Below, piece by piece: positions 1 to 5,683 of a stretch of DNA of 6,460 nt (position 1 is the first letter of the stretch; each line of letters begins with the position of its first letter). A program made the position numbers and the translations under genes. A model generated the notes under the pieces. The model searched no databases, was not told the origin of the DNA, and saw only the letters and a list, made by a program, of their open reading frames with translations. Source of the stretch: Campylobacteraceae bacterium (lineage in GTDB: Bacteria; Campylobacterota; Campylobacteria; Campylobacterales; Sulfurospirillaceae); contig JALUXQ010000215.1 in the NCBI GenBank assembly GCA_027013265.1, forward strand, positions 1-6,460, read 5' to 3'.

Positions 1-45
1 AACGGTAGTGGCGTAACAGCTCAAACTGAAACTACAGTTCCATAG
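1..45 (+). CDS. C-terminal tail of an upstream gene (partial, probable)
   Basis: Frame 1 is the only plus-strand frame open from the window edge. It reads 14 codons (NGSGVTAQTETTVP) and stops with TAG at 43-45. The other two plus frames stop almost at once. The stop is separated by a single base from the pilin ATG at 47, the tight spacing expected inside an operon. The tail is rich in Thr, Ser and Gly, which would suit the exposed end of another pilin-like or exported protein, but 14 residues are too few to name a family. The call rests on the open frame and the spacing only, and the frame could be open by chance. Confidence 0.5.
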   Translation, partial: NGSGVTAQTETTVP

Positions 46-46
46 C

Positions 47-637
47 ATGAAAAACGCATTCACAATGGTCGAGCTTATCTTTGTGATTGTTATCATCGGT
101 ATTTTGGCAGCAGTGGCTATTCCTAAGCTCTCTGGTGTCACCGATGGAGCTAAAAAATCTGCTGAGATAGCAACTATCTCAGCAGTTGCTACTGCACTTG
201 ATAGTGCGAACGGTGAGTGGAGTATAAATGAGGGCAACTTTCTCTGGGGCAATAAAGAGAGCTCATCAAAACTTAACTCTCTAGGCTATCCAAATGATTT
301 ATCAAAAAATGGTGAAGTTTTTGGAGCAGTCATAAAAGGTAAAAACTCTAAATTTACAAAACAAAAGACAATTAATGCAGTTGATTATAATGTCTCTATC
401 TTCACAGGTCCTGCTAGTGACCCTGTGCATGGAGTCAAGTTCGACACAAGTGCTCCAAATAGTGATATACCAAATAAACCAGATCATAATGATTTTTGGA
501 TATATGCTTTTTATACAAACCAAAACAAAACTTGTAGCTATAATGGCAAAACGATAGATGCAGGAGATTTTGTTTTAATTGATGTAAACGGAACATCAAC
601 TACAAACTACAATAGTGTATCCTTAGTTTGTAATTAA
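47..637 (+). CDS. Type IV prepilin / pseudopilin (196 aa)
   Basis: Encodes a pilin-family subunit that would be inserted in the inner membrane, cleaved by prepilin peptidase and polymerised by the GspE/GspF-type machine encoded on the opposite strand. The short leader MKNA precedes FTMVELIFVIVIIGILAA. Cleavage after Ala4 gives a mature N-terminal Phe (normally methylated), Glu at mature position 5, Gly at 14 and Pro at 22, all hallmarks of the family. Residues 5-27 form the hydrophobic N-terminal helix, and the rest is a globular periplasmic/surface domain. Two cysteines, Cys163 and Cys195, flank the C-terminal region like the disulfide-bonded D-region of many type IVa pilins. The ATG at 47 is the first start after an in-frame TAA at 14-16. 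No Shine-Dalgarno is visible, so translation may depend on coupling with the gene ending at 45. At 196 aa it could be a major pilin or a larger minor pseudopilin; the sequence does not decide. Confidence 0.93.
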   Translation: MKNAFTMVELIFVIVIIGILAAVAIPKLSGVTDGAKKSAEIATISAVATALDSANGEWSINEGNFLWGNKESSSKLNSLGYPNDLSKNGEVFGAVIKGKNSKFTKQKTINAVDYNVSIFTGPASDPVHGVKFDTSAPNSDIPNKPDHNDFWIYAFYTNQNKTCSYNGKTIDAGDFVLIDVNGTSTTNYNSVSLVCN

Positions 638-729
638 ATATTTGTAATTTTCTTTATAATCCAAAATGCAACGCCTAGTACTATGGTGCTAAGAATTGCT
701 ACCGCTATACTTCCAGCTTGTATATCCAT
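634..729 (-). CDS. Small single-pass membrane peptide (31 aa), last gene of the pilus operon
   Basis: An open frame of 31 codons starts with ATG at 729-727, one base after the TAA of the GspF-family gene, and ends with TAA at 636-634. The protein begins MDIQAGSIAV, has an uninterrupted hydrophobic stretch from about residue 5 to 25, and ends in KKITNI. An acidic N-terminus, one membrane helix and a basic C-terminus suggest C-in topology by the positive-inside rule. The stop-G-start junction (TAAGATG) is identical to the one between the GspE and GspF genes, which favours real coupled translation. No strong Shine-Dalgarno precedes it. Its end overlaps the pilin stop codon on the other strand. 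I recognise no family; a small accessory of the platform protein is an inference. It could still be a chance frame, though a clean membrane helix with flanking charges in 31 codons makes that less likely. Confidence 0.6.
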   Translation of the reverse strand: MDIQAGSIAVAILSTIVLGVAFWIIKKITNI

Positions 730-730
730 C

Positions 731-1972
731 TTAATTACCCACTGCTTCAGCTATGGACCACATAGGCAAAAATATACCCAAAGCCAAAAGAAGGACAAAT
801 CCCGCAATGGCTGCAATCAAAAGTGGCTCTATCATCGTTGAAACATTATCTACCAAGTAGCCATACTTTTTTCTAAATATATCAGAAATCTTATCTAGCA
901 TCTTACTAAGCGAACCACTACTCTCGCCAGCACTTATCATCTGTATAATCATACTCTCAAACTGCTCTGTATCCTCAAAGCCCTCTTTCAAGCTTTTCCC
1001 CTCCTCTATAGCATATATGATTTCACTAAGCCTTTCTCTTAGATATGAATTTTCAACGATATTTATAGAGGTGCCAAGTGCATCAATCATAGGTATCCCT
1101 GAAGCTGCTAGTCTATCAAAAACATATACAAATCTACCCACCATAGATAGATATATAACCTTGCCGACTATGTAAACTTTTAACATATATCTATCAAAAT
1201 TGAGTTTGAATTTTTGATTTTTTCTATACAATACTGATAATATAACGCTGATAAGTACTGCTCCAGCTATAATATATGGACCATAGTCAACTATGGCATG
1301 TTCTATCCACAGAAGCAAGATAGTAGGAAATGGGAGCTTTGCATGGTACTCTTCAAACATCGCTTGAAATTGAGGCACCACCAAAGTAATCACAAATGAA
1401 AAAGCTATAATCATGGCAAATATAACAACCAGAGGATATCTTGTTGCTTTTTTTAGTTTCATCCTGTTATCTTGAATTTCTTGTAGTATTTCAGCTAGTT
1501 TATCAATAGATTCATCGAGCATACCTGTTTTTTCACCTAAATCAATCATAGCGATAGAGATGGCACCAACTTCATCCTCAAAATTCTTAAATGCACTTGA
1601 AAGATTTATACCACTCTCTACCTCTTGCAAAACAATCACAAAGATCTCTTTGAGTCTCTTGTGCTCTGTCGTACTAACAGCATCTTCCAGGCAAGTTGTT
1701 ATGGGAAGTCCAGCATTTAGCATCGTAGAAATCTGTCTTAGTGAAGCGATATATGGCTCAAGAGGTACCTTTTTTGCCCTGAGTTTATCTTTGATTTTAT
1801 CTTTTAGTCTGCTTAATTTTATAGATATGGGCTCAGAAACTTCGTCTATATTTAAAAAAACTCCCAAAGCTTTAGATTTAAATCCCTGTATAGCCTCAAG
1901 TTTGTTAGGATATGGAAGAGTTATAGTATCTTTAACACCATTTTTTATATACTCTATCTCAAAGTATTTCAT
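731..1972 (-). CDS. gspF: GspF/PilC-family inner-membrane platform protein (MshG/CtsF-like, 413 aa)
   Basis: Polytopic inner-membrane protein on which pilins are assembled and which the cytoplasmic ATPase is thought to turn. Two GspF domains are visible. The first (about 73-200) carries LRQISTMLNAGLPI and LGEKTGMLDESIDKLA, then a membrane segment at about 180-200 ending in VVPQF. The second (about 275-400) carries FVYVFDRLAASGIPMIDAL and MISAGESSGSLSKMLD, with a last membrane segment at about 381-404 (IEPLLIAAIAGF to LPMW). A central membrane region lies at about 217-249. Length is normal for the family. The N-terminal 70 residues are a short cytoplasmic extension seen in MSHA/Cts-type members. 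The ATG lies one base after the stop of the ATPase gene; only a weak AAGAG at 1985-1989 precedes it, so coupling is likely. The order after a GspE gene matches ctsE-ctsF and mshE-mshG. Confidence 0.95.
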   Translation of the reverse strand: MKYFEIEYIKNGVKDTITLPYPNKLEAIQGFKSKALGVFLNIDEVSEPISIKLSRLKDKIKDKLRAKKVPLEPYIASLRQISTMLNAGLPITTCLEDAVSTTEHKRLKEIFVIVLQEVESGINLSSAFKNFEDEVGAISIAMIDLGEKTGMLDESIDKLAEILQEIQDNRMKLKKATRYPLVVIFAMIIAFSFVITLVVPQFQAMFEEYHAKLPFPTILLLWIEHAIVDYGPYIIAGAVLISVILSVLYRKNQKFKLNFDRYMLKVYIVGKVIYLSMVGRFVYVFDRLAASGIPMIDALGTSINIVENSYLRERLSEIIYAIEEGKSLKEGFEDTEQFESMIIQMISAGESSGSLSKMLDKISDIFRKKYGYLVDNVSTMIEPLLIAAIAGFVLLLALGIFLPMWSIAEAVGN

Positions 1973-1973
1973 C

Positions 1974-3641
1974 TTATTTTGCTACTCTTAGCACTTCATC
2001 TAGTGTTGTCATGCCTTGAATAGCTTTTTTAACACCATCGACTATCATCGGCTCAAAGCCATCATTCTCTTCTGCTTTTTTGGCTATTTCGTACTTATTC
2101 ATGTTTATTGATATCAGATGCGAAATCGTTTCGCTAATTTGGAGTATTTCGCTTATCATCGTTCGCCCACTATATCCACTAAATCCACATCTTATACAGC
2201 CCTCACCCTTATAAAATTTATAATCTTTTGGCAAGTATTTTTCTACTTTTTCCACCATATTTTTTGGAGGCTTATGCTCTTTTTTACAGTGTGGGCAAAT
2301 CTTTCTAACAAGTCTTTGAGCCATAACCCCGACAAGTGAATCAGCTATAAGATATGGCTCCAAATCCATCTGTATCATTCTGGTTATCGCACTTGGGGCA
2401 TCATTTGTATGAAGTGTTGTAAAAACTAGATGACCAGTAAGAGATGCTTGAACTGCGATATTTAGAGTCTCACTATCTCTAACTTCACCAACCATTATGA
2501 TATCTGGATCTTGCCTTAAGATGGAACGAAGAGCCTGCGCAAAAGAGTAGTCAATCTTTTCATTTATCTGGATTTGCTGAGCAAGCGGGAGTTGATACTC
2601 TATCGGGTCTTCTATGGTTATCATCTTGTTTTCTATGCTTTTTATCTCATTTAACGCCGCATATAGAGTTGTGGTCTTGCCGCTTCCTGTTGGACCTGTG
2701 ACAAAAATGATACCATATGGAGATTTTAAAATCTCTTCAAAAACCTTTATATTGTGGTCATCCATACCCAAATCTCTTAATTTTAAGAGTATCTTTTGCT
2801 GATCTAGTATCCTCAAGACTATGGATTCACCAAACATAGTCGGAGCAGTTGAAAGTCTAAAATCATACTTATGATTGTTGATATTCATAGAAAATCTACC
2901 ATCTTGACTTCTTCTTTTCTCACTGATGTCCAGATTTCCCAAAATCTTTATACGAGATGAGAGAGCATTGTATATATCTTTATCAAAAACAAAATTTTCC
3001 CTTAGCACTCCATCGATTCTACTTCTTATGGAGACATTGAAGCCTGATGGCTCTATATGGATATCACTAGCATTGCTCTTGATGGCACTCTTTACGATTT
3101 GTTCAATAAGTTGCATGACAGAGCTTTGTTCGCTATCGGCTTTATATGTGTTTGAGGATATCTCTTTTTTTATATTATCTACTATGAATTTTGTAGTGGA
3201 AATCAACTCAAATCTTTCAAAGATATGGTTTATATCGTTTTTCAAAGATACATACAATTTTATAGGCTTAGTAGCGATACTTCTCTCTAGTAGTTCCAAC
3301 GCTTCATAATCAAGTGGATCAACAACTGCTACATGTATAAATTCATCGTCCTCTTTAAAAGGTATAGCGAGTGAAGTTTTTAAGAGCTTTAAAGAGTATC
3401 TTGACATAAGGTTAAAATCAACCTCGGTGCCATATAGATCTACAAACTCCATATCTAACTGTTCAGCCAATATCTCCGCAAATACTCGCTCGCTTATATA
3501 TCCTTCATCTATAAATATTTCACCAAGTTTTTTAGAGTAGTTACTATCTTTTTGCTCTTTAAGTGCAAGCATGAGTTGATCATTTGTGATAAGCCCTTGT
3601 TCGACCAATATATCACCGATTCTTATCTTTTTTTGGATCAT
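1974..3641 (-). CDS. gspE: GspE/PilB-family assembly ATPase with MshEN c-di-GMP domain (MshE/CtsE-like, 555 aa)
   Basis: Cytoplasmic hexameric ATPase that powers pilin or pseudopilin polymerisation. The N-terminus (1-61) contains two copies of the MshEN ligand motif: RIGDILVEQGLI...LALKEQ at 7-30 and KLGEIFIDEGYI...ILAEQ at 38-61. In Vibrio MshE and related ATPases this domain binds cyclic di-GMP. The catalytic core has Walker A GPTGSGKTT (316-324), the Asp box ITIEDPIEY (341-349), Walker B DPDIIMVGEVRD (378-389), and the His box LTGHLVFTTLHTND (401-414). Four cysteines (449, 452, 482, 485; CPHC and CIRC) form the zinc-binding motif typical of extension ATPases rather than PilT-type retraction ATPases. 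Length is normal and all catalytic motifs look intact. The ATG at 3641 has an AAGGA site seven bases upstream, and the gene follows the unknown 178-aa gene after 14 bases. Confidence 0.96.
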   Translation of the reverse strand: MIQKKIRIGDILVEQGLITNDQLMLALKEQKDSNYSKKLGEIFIDEGYISERVFAEILAEQLDMEFVDLYGTEVDFNLMSRYSLKLLKTSLAIPFKEDDEFIHVAVVDPLDYEALELLERSIATKPIKLYVSLKNDINHIFERFELISTTKFIVDNIKKEISSNTYKADSEQSSVMQLIEQIVKSAIKSNASDIHIEPSGFNVSIRSRIDGVLRENFVFDKDIYNALSSRIKILGNLDISEKRRSQDGRFSMNINNHKYDFRLSTAPTMFGESIVLRILDQQKILLKLRDLGMDDHNIKVFEEILKSPYGIIFVTGPTGSGKTTTLYAALNEIKSIENKMITIEDPIEYQLPLAQQIQINEKIDYSFAQALRSILRQDPDIIMVGEVRDSETLNIAVQASLTGHLVFTTLHTNDAPSAITRMIQMDLEPYLIADSLVGVMAQRLVRKICPHCKKEHKPPKNMVEKVEKYLPKDYKFYKGEGCIRCGFSGYSGRTMISEILQISETISHLISINMNKYEIAKKAEENDGFEPMIVDGVKKAIQGMTTLDEVLRVAK

Positions 3642-3648
3642 CTAATTG

Positions 3649-3653
3649 TCCTT
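3649..3653 (-). promoter_or_regulatory. Ribosome binding site for the GspE-family gene
   Basis: On the minus strand AAGGA lies seven bases before the ATG at 3641, inside the 14-base gap between the preceding stop and this start. It supports the chosen start and suggests that this ATPase gene has independent initiation, unlike GspF downstream, which lacks a good site. Confidence 0.7.
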
Positions 3654-3655
3654 AT

Positions 3656-4192
3656 CTACAAGTACCAGTGGTGTTTAAGCAAAACACCATTTTTGTACTC
3701 ATCAACATATATCTTGACAGGTTTTGAGTTTGAGCGCCAGAGTATATATGTTCTGTTTTTTAAAACTATTTTGATTTTATCTATTTTTTTATCTATAATT
3801 TTATAGTTTTTTTTGACAAGATTTTCAAATACTATAGATAGCAAATGCGAAGTTCTAGGTAGTCTTAGATTGCTCAAATCTATGTCATCATTCATAAACT
3901 GATAAATCAACTTTTTTTGAAGCACTATAGTCGAAAAATATGATGCATTTTCTCTATATTTTGGAGTTGAGACCATTTTTTTTATGATTGTTCCTAGAGG
4001 GTTTATACTGTCAATTTTTAAGCATGCATTTGCTATCAATGATAAAATAGCCTCATCTTTAATATTTGCAACCGTACCATATATGCAAACTTTTTTATAA
4101 TTTTGACCCTTATAATCACTAACTATTTTGCTTTTTGTGTAAGAAAAACCTATAGTATAAAAGCTCAACAACGCAAAGATTATTTTTATCAT
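3656..4192 (-). CDS. Unrecognised exported protein of the pilus operon (178 aa)
   Basis: I do not recognise this family. The N-terminus MIKIIFALLSFYTIGFSYTK looks like a signal peptide: one basic residue, a hydrophobic core at about 3-16, and a possible cleavage near Ser17-Thr19. The mature protein is then about 160 residues in the periplasm. It has two cysteines, Cys36 and Cys57, close enough for a disulfide. The middle is helical in character, and the C-terminal third (about 130-178) is rich in Lys, Ile and aromatic residues, with alternating patterns that suggest beta strands (IKIVLKNRTYILW, VKIYVDEYKNGVLL). The start overlaps the previous stop as ATGA and has a perfect AGGAGG site. It sits between the TPR protein and the GspE-like ATPase, where MSHA operons usually have no gene and the Campylobacter cts operon has ctsX only, so an operon-specific periplasmic assembly factor is likely but unproven. 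Confidence 0.85.
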   Translation of the reverse strand: MIKIIFALLSFYTIGFSYTKSKIVSDYKGQNYKKVCIYGTVANIKDEAILSLIANACLKIDSINPLGTIIKKMVSTPKYRENASYFSTIVLQKKLIYQFMNDDIDLSNLRLPRTSHLLSIVFENLVKKNYKIIDKKIDKIKIVLKNRTYILWRSNSKPVKIYVDEYKNGVLLKHHWYL

Positions 4193-4893
4193 TTTTTTCC
4201 TCCTATCTCTTGGAACATTTTTACTGCCTCATCAGAGTCAAAATAGGAAAGATATTGTTTTATAGCCTCTATAGCTTCAGATTTCTTGTTCTGTTCTATT
4301 TTTGATTTGGCATAATATTTCCATGGTTTAAATGATGATGGCTTGTAATGGTTTGCTTTTTTTGCAAAATATATAGATTTTCCATATTTTGAATGCTCAT
4401 AATAGTACTTTGCCAAGCTAAGAGTGGATTTAAAACTCTCATGCTCTTGATTGTCCTTTAATAAGGATTGTTCATCTTTTAGTGATATAACTTTTATATC
4501 CACTGTCGGTTTCTGCTCTTTTGGTATAATAACTGGTTTTTTTATCTCTTGTTTTGGAACTATTTTTTTTACTTTTGGTTGAATTTTAATTTCTGGTATA
4601 ACTATGGTTGGCTTTAAAACTATGGTATCGTACCTATCTTTTTTCACAATTTTCTTTTTTATTGACTTTTGTATGTTTTTTTTGATTTTTGGCAAAACTG
4701 TTTTGGGCTTAATTGGTTTTATAATTTTCTTGATGGATACCTCTTTTTTTATAGGCTTATCAATATAAAAATTAAAAACAGTAGATACTGCGACTCCTGC
4801 CAATAATACAAAAATCAAAAACCACTTCATAAGTCTTCTGCTGTTTAGCCTTTTACACCTTCTTTGTAACTCTTCAAATGCTCTATCAGTCAT
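4189..4893 (-). CDS. Single-pass membrane protein with Pro/Lys-rich linker and TPR-like domain (MshN-like, 234 aa)
   Basis: Numbered from the ATG at 4893, the protein has a short basic cytoplasmic segment (1-21, RRCKRLNSRR), one membrane helix at about 22-44 (MKWFLIFVLLAGVAVSTVF) and a linker of about 90 residues (45-135) dominated by Lys, Pro, Ile and Val. A helical C-terminus carries two TPR-like repeats at about 157-190 (LAKYYYEHSKYGKSIYFAKKA) and 190-224 (AKSKIEQNKKSEAIEAIKQYL). This architecture and its position after the AAA ATPase and upstream of the E-type ATPase resemble MshN; in C. jejuni the membrane protein CtsX holds a similar place. The linker looks long enough to cross much of the periplasm, as in TonB-like proteins, so a bridge between ATPase and secretin is a reasonable inference. 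A GTG at 4902 is also in frame; the ATG at 4893 is preferred because AGGTG lies six bases before it. Confidence 0.85.
   Translation of the reverse strand: MTDRAFEELQRRCKRLNSRRLMKWFLIFVLLAGVAVSTVFNFYIDKPIKKEVSIKKIIKPIKPKTVLPKIKKNIQKSIKKKIVKKDRYDTIVLKPTIVIPEIKIQPKVKKIVPKQEIKKPVIIPKEQKPTVDIKVISLKDEQSLLKDNQEHESFKSTLSLAKYYYEHSKYGKSIYFAKKANHYKPSSFKPWKYYAKSKIEQNKKSEAIEAIKQYLSYFDSDEAVKMFQEIGGKK
4199..4204 (-). promoter_or_regulatory. Consensus ribosome binding site (AGGAGG) for the 178-aa gene
   Basis: The minus strand reads AGGAGG, then six A, then ATG at 4192. The site lies inside the last codons of the upstream gene (encoding its IGGKK end) and gives ideal spacing. It is the strongest Shine-Dalgarno in the window, fixing this start and suggesting the unknown protein is made in quantity relative to its neighbours. 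Confidence 0.8.
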
Positions 4894-5683
4894 GAATCGC
4901 ACCTATTTCCAATGCACTCATTTGTAAGAGACAAGAGTTGATATCAGAGTATTTTTTCAAGCCATTTTTTTTAGCATACTCCAAAAGTGATAAGAGCGTA
5001 AATACAAACTTTTTGACAGTCCTAAAGTTTCCTTGGCAATATTTTGTTATCTTCATGGCATCTTTTTTTGAAAACATGAGTGCTATCTCATTATGGTCTC
5101 TCATTAAAAGTGTGCTTTGTATGTACCTATACACTTCACTATGATGCAATCTTCCATACTCTATGACCACTTTTGTTCTTGATTTAAAGTGTTTTTTCTC
5201 GAGTATCTCACACCCCTCTTCTTTATGCATTGAGAGTACAAATTGAAAAATTTTTGTATCTCCCAAAATCCTGATAAGCTCAAACTGCTCCTCGTTTAAT
5301 AGTTGCGCTTCATCTATGAAAATAGTATGCTTATCATCTCTATACTCTTCCAAGAGCTTCTCTTTTAGGGCATTAAAATTGATCGTTTTATCAAACTCTA
5401 AGCCTTTTGCCTCATATAAAATCTTAAGCAAATCTCTCTTATCAAAAAATGGATGGTCTATAAAAATACTCAGTTTTTGTTTTTCTAATTCACCACTTAT
5501 AAGCCTTAAAATGTAACTCTTGCCAACACCTGGGTCTCCTATAAGAAAAATAAGAGGCGCATATCTCTCTTTGATGGCATTCTCTATCTTGTATCTTGAG
5601 ACTTCTGCACTTGTACTATCAAAATAAAATTTTGCATCTATCACATCAACAAAAAGTCTCTTTGCTTCTTCAAAATCTCTCAT
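4886..5683 (-). CDS. ExeA/MshM-like AAA ATPase of the pilus or transformation system (265 aa)
   Basis: Cytoplasmic P-loop ATPase of the GspA/ExeA group, the class that includes MshM and probably corresponds to CtsP. Walker A is GDPGVGKS (49-56), Walker B is TIFIDEAQLL (120-129) with the Asp-Glu pair at 124-125. HFKSRTKVVIEYGRLHHSEV (165-184) matches the place where ExeA proteins have the arginine-containing segment before the lid, and GNFRTVKKFVFTLL (218-231) resembles the sensor II region. No membrane segment or peptidoglycan-binding domain is present, unlike full ExeA. The ATG overlaps the secretin stop as ATGA, with no clear Shine-Dalgarno, so translation is probably coupled. The 3' end overlaps the next gene by 8 bases (ATG start) or 17 (GTG start). 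In type II systems ExeA helps secretin assembly; that role, through the adjacent membrane TPR protein, is inferred here. Confidence 0.9.
   Translation of the reverse strand: MRDFEEAKRLFVDVIDAKFYFDSTSAEVSRYKIENAIKERYAPLIFLIGDPGVGKSYILRLISGELEKQKLSIFIDHPFFDKRDLLKILYEAKGLEFDKTINFNALKEKLLEEYRDDKHTIFIDEAQLLNEEQFELIRILGDTKIFQFVLSMHKEEGCEILEKKHFKSRTKVVIEYGRLHHSEVYRYIQSTLLMRDHNEIALMFSKKDAMKITKYCQGNFRTVKKFVFTLLSLLEYAKKNGLKKYSDINSCLLQMSALEIGAIHD

Noticed and set aside
302..523. 73-codon minus-strand frame within the pilin gene
   Set aside because: Overlaps the pilin coding region fully, shows no domain and has Ile/Cys-rich content expected of a shadow frame.
637..644. AAATATTT palindrome at the convergent junction as a terminator
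   Set aside because: All A/T, no loop, too weak to be an intrinsic terminator.
676..683. Palindrome TAGTACTA as a possible operator or terminator stem
   Set aside because: Only eight bases, no loop and no following T run, and it lies within the small-peptide coding frame; expected by chance.
1560..1991. 143-codon plus-strand open frame opposite the GspF gene
   Set aside because: It lies antisense to a clearly conserved protein, has no recognisable domain and no ribosome binding site that I see; it is a shadow of the real gene.
2926..3309. 127-codon plus-strand open frame opposite the GspE gene
   Set aside because: Antisense to the MshEN/catalytic region; Ser/Leu/Ile-rich translation typical of the complement of an AT-rich gene.
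4563..4683. Runs of eight A on the minus strand in the TPR gene (4563-4570 and 4676-4683) as possible phase-variation tracts
   Set aside because: Runs of seven or eight A occur throughout this AT-rich, Lys-rich window; none is longer than eight and all reading frames are intact, so there is no specific sign of slippage control.
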